NCBI RefSeq assembly: GCF_900168295.1 | Contig: NZ_FVZL01000001.1 | Span: 706,134-770,133 of the forward strand | Source: Arthrobacter sp. P2b | GTDB taxonomy: Bacteria > Actinomycetota > Actinomycetes > Actinomycetales > Micrococcaceae | Direction of reading: 5' to 3' | DNA: 64,000 nucleotides | In this document: positions 1 through 12,450 of the stretch, piece by piece | Position numbering within the stretch: the first letter of the stretch is position 1 | Layout: every line of letters begins with the position of its first letter | The notes under the pieces: generated by a model | Databases searched by the model: none | What the model saw: only the letters and a program-made list of their open reading frames with translations | Told to the model about the DNA's origin: nothing | Made by a program: the position numbers and the translations under genes

Positions 1-521
1 GAAATCCTGACCACTTCCCCGGCGGTGATGTCCGCGATGGTTCCGGCTGACTGCTTATGCCGCTTGCCGCCGTCGCCCGTTGCCCCCGGACTGCTTGTAG
101 ACCCAGGACTGCCTGTAGACCCGCCGTCAGCCGCAGGAGCCGGGACCTTGGTGATTTTCGTATCAGCGGTAACGGCGTACGTCCGGGTGTAGCCGTCCTC
201 GCTCCTGACCGTGATGGAGGTGGCGCTCACCGCTTCCACGGTTCCGCGCTGCTCAAGAACCGTCTGGAAGGTGCCGTCCGCCCTTTTAACCACGCTTTCG
301 CTGTGCTGCAGCTGGGGCCGCTGGGCCTTGTCCGGTTTGGCCGGCTTGTCCGGTTTGGCCGGCTTGTCCTGGCGGTTGTCCTGCCCGGGCGCCGACTGGG
401 ACGGTGAAGGCGTGGGTGAGTCGGCAGACCAAGCCAGGGCCGCGCCCGTTCCGGTCAGGGCAAGGGCCACAGCCCCCGCCAGGAGTGCCTTCCGGATCCC
501 CGGCTGGTCCTGCTGTGGCAT
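1..521 (-). CDS. Secreted or membrane-anchored protein with KP-rich linker, 3' end cut by window edge
   Basis: This minus-strand reading frame starts at an ATG at 521 and runs off the left edge without a stop, so only about 173 residues are visible. A GGGGG-type purine run precedes the ATG. Residues 1-32 look like a signal peptide or anchor (LLAGAVALALTGTGAALAW). A Ser/Pro/Gln linker follows, then a lysine-proline repeat (PAKPDK units). From about residue 75 comes a beta-rich segment with the pattern GTVEAVSATSITVRSEDG...TYAVTADTKI, which resembles DUF5666-type small beta-barrel domains in secreted actinobacterial proteins. A Gly/Ser-rich loop interrupts it. I do not recognise a specific function. 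The domain assignment is by pattern only. Confidence 0.7.
   Translation of the reverse strand, partial: MPQQDQPGIRKALLAGAVALALTGTGAALAWSADSPTPSPSQSAPGQDNRQDKPAKPDKPAKPDKAQRPQLQHSESVVKRADGTFQTVLEQRGTVEAVSATSITVRSEDGYTRTYAVTADTKITKVPAPAADGGSTGSPGSTSSPGATGDGGKRHKQSAGTIADITAGEVVRI
327..369. repeat. 18-bp tandem repeat inside the secreted-protein gene
   Basis: The unit CTTGTCCGGTTTGGCCGG occurs at 327-344 and 345-362, with a partial third copy. It encodes the PAKPDK repeats on the minus strand. In-frame 18-bp units can expand or contract by slippage without breaking the protein. Confidence 0.8.
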
Positions 522-648
522 CGCGGCCCCCTTCGCATCGCTGGCCGGGGCCGCCATAGGCCGGCCCCGTGCGCTCCAGTGTAGGACCGTGACGGGCGCC
601 TGAATACGCGTACTTTTCCGCGCGGCCACCTGAGTACTTAAAGCACAA

Positions 649-695
649 CCGGGCAGCAGTAGATGCCGTGATGAACGGCAAAAACTGCTGCCCGG
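649..695 (-). terminator. Hairpin downstream of gatB
   Basis: A 12-bp perfect stem (649-660 with 684-695) encloses a small second hairpin (665-669 with 675-679). It lies 16 bases past the gatB stop, so it probably ends the gatCAB transcript. The U-run is weak, so a processing or stabilising role is also possible. Confidence 0.5.
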
Positions 696-710
696 CTGGG
701 GCGGAAGGAC

Positions 711-2219
711 CTAGACGGTGACGCCCAGCTTCTCCAGGATCAGCTCACGGACGCGGCCGGCGTCGGCCTGGCCGCGGGTGGCCTTCATGACCCCGCCCAC
801 GATGGCGCCGATGGCCTGCACCTTGCCGCCGCGGATCTTGTCCGCGACGTCGGGCTGCGCTGCCAGGGCGGCGTCAATGGCTTCGAGCAGGGGGCCGTCG
901 TCGGACACGACGGCGAGGCCGCGCTTGTCGACGATCTCCGCCGGAGTGCCTTCGCCGGCGAGCACGCCGTCCAGCACCTCCGAGGCCATCTTGTTGTTGA
1001 TCTTGCCCTCTTCCACCATGCGGGCGAGTTCCACGATGGTGGCGGGACGGACACCCAGCTGGCCGGGATCCACGTCGGCGTTCTTGGCGCGGCCCACGAT
1101 CTCGCCCATCCACCACTTGCGGGCAACCGAAGCCGACGCACCGGCGGCGATGGTTTCCTCGATCTCGTCCATAACGCCGGCGTTCACCACGTCGCGGAAT
1201 TCCAGGTCCGAGTAGCCCCAGTCGGCCTGCAGGCGCTTGCGGCGGGCAGCCGGCGGCTCGGGCAGCGTGGCCCGGAGTTCCTCAACCCATTCCCGGGACG
1301 GAACCACGGGAACCAGGTCAGGCTCCGGGAAGTAGCGGTAGTCGTCAGCGTCGGACTTGGCCCGGCCGGACGTGGTGGTCCGGGTGTCCTCGTGCCAGTG
1401 GCGGGTCTCCTGGACCACCGGCTCGCCGGAGTCCAGCACGGCGGCGTGCCGCTGGATCTCGTACCGGACGGCGTGCTCGACGGCGCGCAGCGAGTTCACG
1501 TTCTTGGTCTCTGACCGGATGCCGAACCTTTCGCGGCCGTGCGGGCGGAGCGAGACGTTGGCGTCGCAGCGCACGTTGCCGCGTTCCATCCGGGCGTCGG
1601 ACACACCAAGGTTCTTCACGATTTCGCGGACCGCAGCCACGTAGGCCTTTGCCAGCTCCGGAGCACGGGAACCCGCTCCCTCGATGGGCTTGGTGACAAT
1701 TTCCACCAGGGGCACGCCGGCGCGGTTGTAGTCCACCAGCGAAAAGTCCGCACCCTGGATGCGGCCCGTGGCCCCGCCCATGTGGGTCAGCTTTCCGGCG
1801 TCCTCCTCCATGTGCGCGCGTTCGATCTCAACGCGGAACACGGTGCCGTCGGACAGCTCAATGTCCAGGTAGCCGTCGTACGCGATGGGTTCGTCGTACT
1901 GGGAGGTCTGGAAGTTCTTGGGGGTGTCCGGGTAGAAGTAGTTCTTCCGGGCGAAGCGGCAGGACTCGGCGATCTTGCAGTTGAGCGCCAGTCCGATCTT
2001 GATGGAGGACTCGATCGCAGCCTTGTTCACCACGGGCAGGACGCCCGGCATGCCCAGGTCCACCTCGTTGACGTTGGTGTTGGGCTCGTCGCCGAAGACG
2101 TTGGGCGCGGAGGAGAACATCTTGGTCTTGGTGTTGAGCTCCACGTGGACCTCGAACCCCAGGACGGGATCGTACTTCTCCATGGCCTCTTCGAAGCTCA
2201 GGATTGCGTCAGTGTTCAT
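711..2219 (-). CDS. gatB: Asp/Glu-tRNA(Asn/Gln) amidotransferase subunit B
   Basis: This 502-aa protein is the tRNA-binding and ATP-dependent activating subunit of GatCAB. The complex converts mischarged Glu-tRNA(Gln) and Asp-tRNA(Asn) to the cognate aminoacyl-tRNAs in the cytoplasm. The N-terminal [10 protein letters not shown] start of the catalytic cradle is present. The family signature [14 protein letters not shown] is near residue 165, and the C-terminal helical GatB/YqeY tail begins near residue 350. Length is normal for the family. The ATG overlaps the gatA stop by one base (TAATG), so it is translationally coupled as the last gene of gatC-gatA-gatB. Confidence 0.97.
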   Translation of the reverse strand: MNTDAILSFEEAMEKYDPVLGFEVHVELNTKTKMFSSAPNVFGDEPNTNVNEVDLGMPGVLPVVNKAAIESSIKIGLALNCKIAESCRFARKNYFYPDTPKNFQTSQYDEPIAYDGYLDIELSDGTVFRVEIERAHMEEDAGKLTHMGGATGRIQGADFSLVDYNRAGVPLVEIVTKPIEGAGSRAPELAKAYVAAVREIVKNLGVSDARMERGNVRCDANVSLRPHGRERFGIRSETKNVNSLRAVEHAVRYEIQRHAAVLDSGEPVVQETRHWHEDTRTTTSGRAKSDADDYRYFPEPDLVPVVPSREWVEELRATLPEPPAARRKRLQADWGYSDLEFRDVVNAGVMDEIEETIAAGASASVARKWWMGEIVGRAKNADVDPGQLGVRPATIVELARMVEEGKINNKMASEVLDGVLAGEGTPAEIVDKRGLAVVSDDGPLLEAIDAALAAQPDVADKIRGGKVQAIGAIVGGVMKATRGQADAGRVRELILEKLGVTV

Positions 2220-3775
2220 TATTTTGCCTCCTTGGCTTCAACGAGCTCACCCAGCGCGGGCGCCTGCGCCAGCAGCGGGCCGCCCCACTTGGCCTCAAGC
2301 AGCGACTCCAGGACGGCGCCAACCCGGTACAGGCGGGCGTCCTCCCGGGCGGGGGCGAGCAGCTGGATGCCCACCGGCAGTCCGTCCTCGTCCGCAAGTC
2401 CTCCGGGCAGGGACAGCCCGGGCACACCGGCCAGGTTGGCCGGGATGGTGGCGACGTCGTTGAGGTACATCGCCAGCGGGTCGTCCAGCTTTTCGCCGAG
2501 GCGGAAGGCGGTGGTGGGCGCCGTGGGGGAAATCAGGACGTCGGCCACGGTGAAGGCGGCATCGAAGTCGCGCTGCACCAGGGTGCGGACCTTCTGCGCC
2601 GAACCGTAGTAGGCGTCGTAGTAGCCCGCGCTTAGGGCGTAGGTGCCCAGGATGATGCGCCGCTTCACTTCGTCGCCGAAGCCGGCGGCGCGGGTGGCAC
2701 CCATCACGCGTTCAATGGTCATGGGACCGTCCTCGGGCAGGACGCGCAGGCCGTAGCGGACGCCGTCGAACTTGGCGAGGTTGGAGGACGCCTCGGACGG
2801 CATGATCAGGTAGTAGGCGCCCAGGGCGTACTGGAAGTTGGGGCAGGACACCTCAACGATTTCCGCGCCCGCTTCCCGCAGCAGTTCCAGGGAATCGTTG
2901 AAGCGGTTCTCGACGCCGGCCTGGTAGCCCTCGCCGTGCAGTTCCTTGATGATGCCGATCCGCATGCCCTCGACGCTGCCGGTCTTTGCGGCGGCCACGA
3001 GGTCCGCCAGCGGGTCCGGAAGGGAGGTGGAGTCGCGCGGATCGTGCCCGCCGATGACCTGGTGCAGGAGTGCCGAGTCCAGGACAGTCCGGGACACCGG
3101 GCCGATCTGGTCCAGTGAGGAGGCCATGGCGATGGCGCCGTAGCGGGACACGCTGCCGTAGGTCGGCTTCACGCCGACGGTTCCGGTGACTGCTCCGGGC
3201 TGGCGGATGGACCCGCCGGTATCCGTGCCGAGGGCAAGCGGGGCCTCGAAAGCGGCGACGGCGGCAGCGGACCCGCCGCCGGAGCCGCCCGGGATCCGGT
3301 CCAGGTCCCAGGGGTTGCGGGTGGGGCCGTAGGCCGAGTGCTCGGTGGAGGAGCCCATGGCGAACTCGTCCAGGTTGGTCTTGCCCAGGATGGGCATCTT
3401 CGCCGCGCGCAGGCGCTCCACCACGGTGGCGTCGTACGGGCTGTGCCAGCCCTCGAGGATCTTCGAGCCGGCCGTCGTGGGCTGGCCGACAGTGACGATG
3501 AGGTCCTTGACGGCGATGGGAACGCCGGCCAGGACGTGCAGCGCATCGGCTTCGGCACCGCCGGCGGCGCGGATGGCATCCACCTCGGCTGCGACGGCGA
3601 GCGCCTCTTCGGCGTTGACGTGCAGGAACGCGTTGACGCCCCGTTCACCGCCGTCCACCGCGGCGATCCGGTCCAGGTATGCCTGCGTGACCTCCACGGA
3701 GGTCACCTCGCCGGCGGCCAGCTTTTCCGCCAGCCGGGCGGCGGAGAGGCGGATGAGTTCGTTGTTGTCAGTCAT
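2219..3775 (-). CDS. gatA: Asp/Glu-tRNA(Asn/Gln) amidotransferase subunit A
   Basis: This 518-aa protein is the glutaminase/amidase subunit of GatCAB and releases ammonia from glutamine for transfer to the tRNA-bound acid. The amidase-signature catalytic triad is visible as Lys90 (AVKDL), Ser165 (GGSGGGSAA) and Ser189 ([11 protein letters not shown]). The spacings of 75 and 24 residues match the family. It sits two bases after the gatC stop and overlaps gatB by one base, so the three genes form one operon. Confidence 0.97.
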   Translation of the reverse strand: MTDNNELIRLSAARLAEKLAAGEVTSVEVTQAYLDRIAAVDGGERGVNAFLHVNAEEALAVAAEVDAIRAAGGAEADALHVLAGVPIAVKDLIVTVGQPTTAGSKILEGWHSPYDATVVERLRAAKMPILGKTNLDEFAMGSSTEHSAYGPTRNPWDLDRIPGGSGGGSAAAVAAFEAPLALGTDTGGSIRQPGAVTGTVGVKPTYGSVSRYGAIAMASSLDQIGPVSRTVLDSALLHQVIGGHDPRDSTSLPDPLADLVAAAKTGSVEGMRIGIIKELHGEGYQAGVENRFNDSLELLREAGAEIVEVSCPNFQYALGAYYLIMPSEASSNLAKFDGVRYGLRVLPEDGPMTIERVMGATRAAGFGDEVKRRIILGTYALSAGYYDAYYGSAQKVRTLVQRDFDAAFTVADVLISPTAPTTAFRLGEKLDDPLAMYLNDVATIPANLAGVPGLSLPGGLADEDGLPVGIQLLAPAREDARLYRVGAVLESLLEAKWGGPLLAQAPALGELVEAKEAK

Positions 3776-3777
3776 GG

Positions 3778-4074
3778 TTATGCCTCATCCAGGATTGCCG
3801 GGACCTTGAAACGGTTGTCATCGGAATCCGGCGCACCGGAGAGTGCCTGTTCCGCGGTGAAGGTGTGCCCCACAACGTCCTCGCGGAACACATTGTTCAG
3901 CGGGATGGGGTGGGACGTGGCCGGGACGTCGTCACCGGCGGCCTGACTGACGGACTTGACCGAATCAACGATGACGGCGAGTTCTCCGGCCATCCTGTCC
4001 AGCTCTTGAGCACTCATCTCAATGTGAGCGAGCCGCGCGAGATGCGCAACGTCGTCACGGTTGATCGCAGCCAT
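3778..4074 (-). CDS. gatC: Asp/Glu-tRNA(Asn/Gln) amidotransferase subunit C
   Basis: This 98-aa protein is the small belt subunit that stabilises the GatA-GatB interface. The start at 4074 is chosen because GGGGAGA lies four bases before the ATG and the product [18 protein letters not shown] matches the family start. The open frame extends further upstream, but the extra residues look like non-coding translation crossing the preceding hairpin. The FREDVV core and the KVPAILDEA end are typical. A possible -10, TAGAAT, lies at about 4115-4120 in reverse. It is the first gene of the gatCAB operon. Confidence 0.95.
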   Translation of the reverse strand: MAAINRDDVAHLARLAHIEMSAQELDRMAGELAVIVDSVKSVSQAAGDDVPATSHPIPLNNVFREDVVGHTFTAEQALSGAPDSDDNRFKVPAILDEA

Positions 4075-4132
4075 GGATCTCCCCTGCAAAGTTTGAATTG
4101 ATTTCCGATCCATTCTAGTGGGGAAACGATGA

Positions 4133-4170
4133 TGCCCGTCTGACGACCCCCAGCGGGCGTCAGACGGGCA
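4133..4170 (-). terminator. Strong hairpin between the citrate transporter and gatC
   Basis: A 13-bp perfect stem pairs 4133-4145 with 4158-4170 around a C-rich loop. It lies about 50 bases past the stop of the CitMHS gene. The bases after it in the reading direction are only modestly T-rich. Confidence 0.6.
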
Positions 4171-4220
4171 CCTTCCTACCGGGCCCCCACCCCTCAGGGC
4201 AGCACCGCGGCAGCTACAGA

Positions 4221-5681
4221 CTAACCGATTCCAATGGCTCCGGTCAGCACGCCGATTCCCAGCATGACCAGGGACACCACCGCGCTGCGCCACAGCACTT
4301 TCTTGTGGTGGTCGCCGAGGTCCACCTTGGCCAGTGATACGAGGAGCAGGATGGCGGGAACCAACGGGCTCTGCATGTGGAACGGCTGGCCGGTGATGGA
4401 GGCGCGGGCCATCTCGGCTGCGCTGATCCCGTAATGGCCGGCGGTCTCGCTCAGGACGGGGAGCACGCCGAAGTAGAAGGCGTCGTTGCTCATGAAGAAC
4501 GTCATGGGGATGCTGAGGACGCCGGTAATGACGGCCATGAGCGGGCCCATGCTGGACGGGATGATCTGCACCAGCCACGCGGACATGGCCTCCACCATGC
4601 CGGTGCCGGTGAGCACGCCGGTCAGGACTGCGGCAGCCATGACCATGCTGACCACGGCAACAACTGACGGGGCATGGGCCACGATCTGCGCGGCCTGGTC
4701 CTTGACGTGGGGGAAGTTCACCAGCAGGGCGATGGCCGAGCCCACCATGAACACGTACGGCAGGGGCACGAGGTCGGCGATGAGCATGCCCATCACCGCG
4801 ACCGTGAGGACCAGGTTGAACCAGAACAGCTTGGGGCGCAGGGTGCTGCGGTTGGGGTCCAGGGCGGTGTCCGCCATGGCGGTGTCGCTGTCATCCACGA
4901 GGTCTTCGGTGTGTTCCAGGACGGCAACGGAGGAACCGCCGACGGCGGGGGCTGCTCCGCCAGGGTTGGTTCCCTTGCGTCCGCGGCCGGTTCCTGAACC
5001 GCCCGCGGGGGTGCTGCCGTCGAACCCTTCAGCGGTGTCCGGCACGCCCCAGATCTCCGGCGCCGTGGCGCGGAGGCGGTTGCGCTCCTGCAGGCCAAGG
5101 AGCCAGGCGAAGGCGAGGACGACGGCGATGCCGCCGATCAGCGACGGGAGCATGGGAACGAAGACGTCGTTGACATCGATCTTCAGGGCGGTGGCGGCGC
5201 GGGCGGTGGGGCCGCCCCACGGAACGATGTTCATGGTGCCGTTGGCCAGGCCGGCCACACAGGTGAGGACCACGGGGCTCATCTTCAGGCGGAGGTAGAT
5301 GGGCAGCATGGCCGCGGTGGTGAGGATGAAGGTGGTGGAGCCGTCACCGTCCAGGGACACTGCGGCAGCCAGCAGGGCGGTGCCCAGGACCACCTTGGCG
5401 GGGTCGTTGCCCAGCTTGCGGAGGATGAACCTCACCAGCGGGTCGAACAGCCCGACGTCGATCATCAGTCCGAAGTAGATGATGGCGAACATCAGCAGGG
5501 CTGCGGTGGAGGTCATGGACTTCATGGCGTCCATCACCATGTCGCCGATGCCAAGGCCGGCACCAGCGAAAAGTCCGAAAACGGTGGGGACGATGATCAA
5601 CGCCAGCACTGGCGTCAACTTTTTCGTCATGATCAGCACCATGAATACCGCGATCATTGCGAATCCAAGTAATACCAGCAC
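4221..5681 (-). CDS. CitMHS-family metal-citrate:proton symporter
   Basis: This 486-aa integral membrane protein imports citrate, as a divalent-metal complex in characterised family members. About twelve hydrophobic segments are seen, with family stretches such as IIYFGLMIDVGLFDPLVR and SLDGDGSTTFI near the first third. GTG at 5681 is preferred because AAGGAG lies seven bases upstream. An upstream in-frame extension is hydrophilic and lacks a ribosome site. Odd: a hydrophilic Gly/Ser/Pro/Asp-rich insert of roughly 75 residues separates the two membrane halves. It is divergent from a CitA/CitB-type two-component pair, which likely induces it in response to external citrate or a related acid. 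Confidence 0.88.
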   Translation of the reverse strand: MLVLLGFAMIAVFMVLIMTKKLTPVLALIIVPTVFGLFAGAGLGIGDMVMDAMKSMTSTAALLMFAIIYFGLMIDVGLFDPLVRFILRKLGNDPAKVVLGTALLAAAVSLDGDGSTTFILTTAAMLPIYLRLKMSPVVLTCVAGLANGTMNIVPWGGPTARAATALKIDVNDVFVPMLPSLIGGIAVVLAFAWLLGLQERNRLRATAPEIWGVPDTAEGFDGSTPAGGSGTGRGRKGTNPGGAAPAVGGSSVAVLEHTEDLVDDSDTAMADTALDPNRSTLRPKLFWFNLVLTVAVMGMLIADLVPLPYVFMVGSAIALLVNFPHVKDQAAQIVAHAPSVVAVVSMVMAAAVLTGVLTGTGMVEAMSAWLVQIIPSSMGPLMAVITGVLSIPMTFFMSNDAFYFGVLPVLSETAGHYGISAAEMARASITGQPFHMQSPLVPAILLLVSLAKVDLGDHHKKVLWRSAVVSLVMLGIGVLTGAIGIG

Positions 5682-5727
5682 GGCCGGCTCCTTCTTTGTG
5701 AACAGCGGCACAGCGTTGTGACGCGTG

Positions 5728-5740
5728 CTACAGACTGTAG
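5728..5740. promoter_or_regulatory. Palindrome CTACAG-A-CTGTAG in the divergent citrate region
   Basis: This perfect 6-bp-arm inverted repeat lies 47-59 bases upstream of the transporter GTG, in the gap between the transporter and the sensor kinase. It is a candidate regulator site or part of the minus-strand promoter, since TACAGT within it fits a -10. No factor can be named. Confidence 0.35.
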
Positions 5741-5881
5741 GGTGGCCGCCGTCACGGCAGTGCCTTTGGCTCAATTGATTGGCATACTGCTTATTGGGAG
5801 CATTTTGCGCATTGTGCTCACGCTTCTGCCCACGCCACTGCCGAACGCCCCGCCGCCGCCGGACACCCATCAAGGAGGATC

Positions 5882-7615
5882 ATGCAGCGTTCCGCACCCC
5901 GCCCGCCGTTGCGGTTCTCCACCCAGACGCTCCTGCTGCAGGTGGCCGTGGTGCTCCTGGTGGTCCTGCTCAGCGCCGCGGTCCATGCCTGGCTCACCTA
6001 TGACCGGGTGGGCAGCGAGGCCGAGAACCAGGCGCTGACCCTTGCCCGGACCGTTGCCTCGGACCCTTCCGTGCGCGAGGACGTGCTGGCCATCAGCAGA
6101 CAGCCCGGGACTCCCCCGCCGGCCGAGCTGGCGGCCGGGCCCCTGATGCGGGAAGCCGAGGCCGCGAGGGTGCGGACGGGCGCCCTGTTCGTGGTGATTA
6201 CCGACGAGACAGGTTTGCGGCTGGCGCACCCGGACCCGGAGCGGCTGGGCGAAAAGGTCAGCACGGATCCCACCGAAGCCCTGGCGGGCCGGGAGGTCAC
6301 CACCCGGAACACGGGAACCCTCGGCCCGTCCGCGGGAGCGAAGGTGCCGGTGTACTCGCCGGACAGCACCGCCGTGGTGGGCGAGGTGAGCGTGGGCTAT
6401 TCGATGGAAACCGTGGGCCAGAGCGTGGCCCGCGACATCGGGCCGGTGGCGGTGACGGCCGCCGGCGCCCTGCTGGCCGGCGTCCTGGGATCCTTCCTGC
6501 TGCGCCGCCGGCTGCAGCGGCTCACGCTGGGGCTCGAGCCTGAGGAGATCAGCATGCTGGTCCACGACCAGGTGGCGGTGCTGCAGGGCGTGGACGACGG
6601 CGTCATCGGCATTTCGGCCGACGGCCGGATCAGTGTCTTCAACGCAGCGGCGCAGCGCCTGCTGGATTTGCCTGACCTGGCGGGCACGCGCTGGGAGGAC
6701 GCCCCGGTCCCGGACCAGCTGAAGTCCCTCACCAGGCCAGGTCCCGCCGGTACCGACGCCCTGGAGATCGTGGCCGGCGGCCGGGTGCTGGTGGCGAACG
6801 CCCGCAAGGCACTGCACCGGCGGGAGGACCTGGGCTGGGTGGTGATGCTGCGGGACCGCACCGAACTGCAGGAACTCACCCGGCAGCTGGACGCCGTGGG
6901 CACCATGTCAACCGCCCTGCGGGCCCAGCGGCACGAGTTCGCCAACCAGCTGCACACGCTCGCAGGGTTCATGAGCATCGGACAGCACCATCAGGCCCGC
7001 GAGTACCTTAGCCGGCTGGCTGCCACAGGGCCGCTGAAGTTTCCTGTCGAGCAGGCGGAACTGCTCCAGGACCCGTACCTGCAGGCCTTCGTGGGGGCCA
7101 AGGGCGTGGAAGCCGACGAGCGGGGCGTCGCCCTGCGGATCGGGCCCGAGACCCTGGTCCGCGGGCAGGTCACCGAGGCCCAGGACGTCACCACCGTGCT
7201 GGGCAACCTGATCGACAACGCGGTCAACGCCGCCGTCGCCGGCTCGGCGGAGGACCGCTGGGTTGAGCTTGAGGTGCTGGATGCGCCGGGCGACGACGGC
7301 GGCACCCTCCACGTGGTGGTCGCAGACTCGGGCGACGGGCTGGCTGAGGGGACGGACGCCGAGGCCGTCTTCGCCGAAGGCTTCACCACCGCAACGGGAC
7401 CGCTATCCCGGAACGTGCGGGCCGGCGGCGGCCAGGGGTTCGGGCTTGCGCTGGCCCGCCAGCTGGCCCGGCGGCGCGGCGGCGACGTCACGGTGCTGGA
7501 TCCGGGCAGCAGGGGCGGGCCGGGCGCAGTTTTTATGGCCACATTGCCGCACACCACGGCAGGAAGCCATACCGCAAAGATCCCGGGGGTAACTGGAAAG
7601 GATAACGATGGCTGA
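5882..7615 (+). CDS. CitA/DcuS-type sensor histidine kinase
   Basis: This 577-aa membrane sensor kinase likely senses extracellular citrate or a C4-dicarboxylate. TM1 is at about 17-38. The extracytoplasmic Cache-like sensor spans 39-185 and contains LFVVITDETGLRLAHP, typical of CitA/DcuS sensors. TM2 is at 188-206 and a cytoplasmic PAS domain at about 225-330. The phospho-acceptor is His351 in RAQRHEFANQLHTLAGF. The ATPase domain has the N-box DNAVNAA and the glycine box GQGFGLAL. AAGGAGGA lies just before the ATG. It overlaps the response-regulator gene by eight bases. The ligand is inferred from the divergent citrate transporter. Confidence 0.92.
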   Translation: MQRSAPRPPLRFSTQTLLLQVAVVLLVVLLSAAVHAWLTYDRVGSEAENQALTLARTVASDPSVREDVLAISRQPGTPPPAELAAGPLMREAEAARVRTGALFVVITDETGLRLAHPDPERLGEKVSTDPTEALAGREVTTRNTGTLGPSAGAKVPVYSPDSTAVVGEVSVGYSMETVGQSVARDIGPVAVTAAGALLAGVLGSFLLRRRLQRLTLGLEPEEISMLVHDQVAVLQGVDDGVIGISADGRISVFNAAAQRLLDLPDLAGTRWEDAPVPDQLKSLTRPGPAGTDALEIVAGGRVLVANARKALHRREDLGWVVMLRDRTELQELTRQLDAVGTMSTALRAQRHEFANQLHTLAGFMSIGQHHQAREYLSRLAATGPLKFPVEQAELLQDPYLQAFVGAKGVEADERGVALRIGPETLVRGQVTEAQDVTTVLGNLIDNAVNAAVAGSAEDRWVELEVLDAPGDDGGTLHVVVADSGDGLAEGTDAEAVFAEGFTTATGPLSRNVRAGGGQGFGLALARQLARRRGGDVTVLDPGSRGGPGAVFMATLPHTTAGSHTAKIPGVTGKDNDG

Positions 7616-8273
7616 GGATTTTCGCGTCCTGATCGTGGACGACGACTTCCATGTGGCCAAGCTGCACGCCGCCTACGTGGACTCGGTGGCGGGTTTCCTG
7701 GCGCTCTCGCCGGTGGGCACCGCCTCCCTGGCCCTGCAGGCGATCCACAGCCTGCGGCCGGACCTGGTGCTGCTGGACGTGTACCTGCCGGACGCTTCGG
7801 GTCTGGACCTGCTGCAGCAGCTGGACGTGGACACCATCATCCTCAGCGCAGCGTCGGACGCGGCGTCCGTCCGGCTGGCCTTCCGCCGCGGCGCCCTGGG
7901 CTACCTGCTGAAGCCGTTCACGGCTGACGCCCTGTCGCAGCAGCTGCGGTCCTACGCCCGCTACCGCCGCCTCCTGGCGCAGCCCGGTGCACTGGACCAG
8001 GACTCCGTGGAGCGGGCCAAACGTTCGCTGATCCCGGGGGACGTCACGCCGTCGGCCAGGCCGCGCTCCGCGACCGAAGCCGCGGTGCTCGAATCGCTGG
8101 TTCCCGGCGAGCAGTACTCCGCGGCCGAGGTCGCGGGCCGGGTGGGCGTATCCAGGGCGACTGCGCAGCGGTACCTGTCCTCGCTCGCGGACGACGGCGC
8201 CGTGGACATCCAGCTGCGCTACGGGACAACGGGCAGGCCGGAGCACCGCTACGGCCTGCCCGCGACGTCCTGA
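7608..8273 (+). CDS. CitB/DcuR-type response regulator
   Basis: This 221-aa cytoplasmic DNA-binding regulator pairs with the upstream kinase. The receiver domain (1-120) has the acidic pocket Asp11-Asp13, phospho-acceptor Asp57 (LLDVYLPD) and the conserved Lys in LLKPF. The C-terminal part (about 150-215) is a helix-turn-helix with AAEVAGRVGVSRATAQRYL, as in CitB/DcuR regulators. Its start overlaps the kinase stop by eight bases, so the two are translationally coupled. It probably activates the divergent CitMHS transporter gene. Confidence 0.92.
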   Translation: MAEDFRVLIVDDDFHVAKLHAAYVDSVAGFLALSPVGTASLALQAIHSLRPDLVLLDVYLPDASGLDLLQQLDVDTIILSAASDAASVRLAFRRGALGYLLKPFTADALSQQLRSYARYRRLLAQPGALDQDSVERAKRSLIPGDVTPSARPRSATEAAVLESLVPGEQYSAAEVAGRVGVSRATAQRYLSSLADDGAVDIQLRYGTTGRPEHRYGLPATS

Positions 8274-8285
8274 GCCGCGCCTTGG

Positions 8286-8669
8286 TTAGTTGGCGCTCTT
8301 CTGGGCCACGAGCTCGATTTCGACGAGCATCTTCGGGTCCAGGAACGGCAGCACGTGTACCAGCGACAGGGTGGGGCGGATGTCACCGAAGACTTCCCCG
8401 TGGGCCCGGCCGGCTTCTTCCCATTTGCTGATGTCCGTCAGGTACAGCTTGGACTGCACCACGTCCTCCAGCCCGAATCCGGCGTCAGCCAGGACCTTGC
8501 CCAGCTTCTGCAGGATGTACTGGGTCTGGGTGTAGAAGTCCTCGCCCACGATGCCGTCCTCGCCGCTTGCTGCGGTGGCGGAAATGTAGAGCGTGTTGTC
8601 TACCTGGACGGCGCGGGAGTAGCCGAGGGTCTGTTCCCAGACGGAGCCGGTGCCGAAGGTTTTGCGCAT
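8286..8669 (-). CDS. Rid-superfamily (YjgF/YER057c) protein lacking the deaminase Arg
   Basis: This 127-aa protein has the Rid fold signature, with the end pattern RPTLSLVHVLP...LVEIELVA. In RidA itself an Arg (Arg105 in E. coli) before the Ser carries the imine-deaminase activity. Here that place is Leu101, so the protein fits better with Rid subfamilies that lack this activity than with true RidA. GAAAGG precedes the ATG. It is convergent with the response-regulator gene, twelve bases apart. Its upstream region holds a CTGTAG-N5-CTACAG inverted repeat overlapping a -10-like TACAGT. Confidence 0.85.
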   Translation of the reverse strand: MRKTFGTGSVWEQTLGYSRAVQVDNTLYISATAASGEDGIVGEDFYTQTQYILQKLGKVLADAGFGLEDVVQSKLYLTDISKWEEAGRAHGEVFGDIRPTLSLVHVLPFLDPKMLVEIELVAQKSAN

Positions 8670-8705
8670 GGTGGGCCTTTCAGAGCTGGAATGAGGTCGC
8701 CACCA

Positions 8706-8722
8706 CTGTAGGGCTGCTACAG
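8706..8722. promoter_or_regulatory. Inverted repeat CTGTAG-N5-CTACAG upstream of the Rid-family gene
   Basis: The 6-bp arms are perfect and separated by five bases. The repeat lies 37 bases upstream of the Rid gene ATG, overlaps a minus-strand -10-like TACAGT (8710-8705), and covers the stop of the neighbouring GNAT gene. The architecture matches the repeats before accD and the biotin carboxylase gene. Confidence 0.4.
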
Positions 8723-9220
8723 GTCCAGCCGGTAAACCAGCAGCTTTATGTCAGTTCCGGGTACGAACCAGTCCCGGTCCGGCACCCTGGCGAAGCCGGT
8801 TTTGTTGTACAGTCCGCGGGCGCTTTCCCAGGTGCTTCCGGTGGTCAGCGAAACGGCGTTGATGCCGTCCAATGCTTTGGCGTGGTCCACGATGGCCGCC
8901 ATCATGGCCTTGCCGGCGCCGCTGCGTTGCACGGCCGGGTCCACCACCAGCATGCGGAATTCCAGCTCGTCGCCCAGTGCGATGTCCGCGTACGGCTCGC
9001 CCGCCAGGGCCAGGGTCACCGACCCCACCACGGCCCCGGCCCGCTCTGCCACCCAGACGGTGGCCTGGCCGGCGCGCTGTGCGACGTCCTGGACCTTGCG
9101 CATGTAGGGGTGCTCGGCGTCGTCGAAGTAGCCCGCCGCGAGGTAGGAATCACGCGTGATGCGGGCAACGGCGTCGAAATCGGATTCGACGGCGGGACGG
9201 ACGGTTATCTGCGGATGCAC
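8717..9220 (-). CDS. GNAT-family N-acetyltransferase
   Basis: This 167-aa single-domain protein is predicted to transfer an acetyl group from acetyl-CoA to an unknown amine. The acetyl-CoA loop is QRSGAGKAM at residues 98-106, preceded by the strand FRMLVVDPAV. The N-terminus ITVRPAVESDFDAVARI is typical. The GTG start has no ribosome site but is preceded by TACCAT and six bases, which suggests a leaderless mRNA. The substrate cannot be predicted. Confidence 0.88.
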   Translation of the reverse strand: MHPQITVRPAVESDFDAVARITRDSYLAAGYFDDAEHPYMRKVQDVAQRAGQATVWVAERAGAVVGSVTLALAGEPYADIALGDELEFRMLVVDPAVQRSGAGKAMMAAIVDHAKALDGINAVSLTTGSTWESARGLYNKTGFARVPDRDWFVPGTDIKLLVYRLDL

Positions 9221-9226
9221 CCATCA

Positions 9227-9232
9227 ATGGTA
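9227..9232 (-). promoter_or_regulatory. -10 element TACCAT for a leaderless GNAT mRNA
   Basis: TACCAT ends six bases before the GTG at 9220, the geometry repeated at other genes of this window. Confidence 0.45.
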
Positions 9233-9301
9233 GTGGCGGCCGCCGCCCAACCGGCCCCAAAGGGCGTTTTCCGTGATCGAACTATCACCTTTTGGCAGCT
9301 T

Positions 9302-12450
<3,149 letters not shown>

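Noticed and set aside
327-369. CRISPR-like repeats
   Set aside because: The 18-bp units are directly adjacent with no spacers and encode an in-frame peptide repeat.
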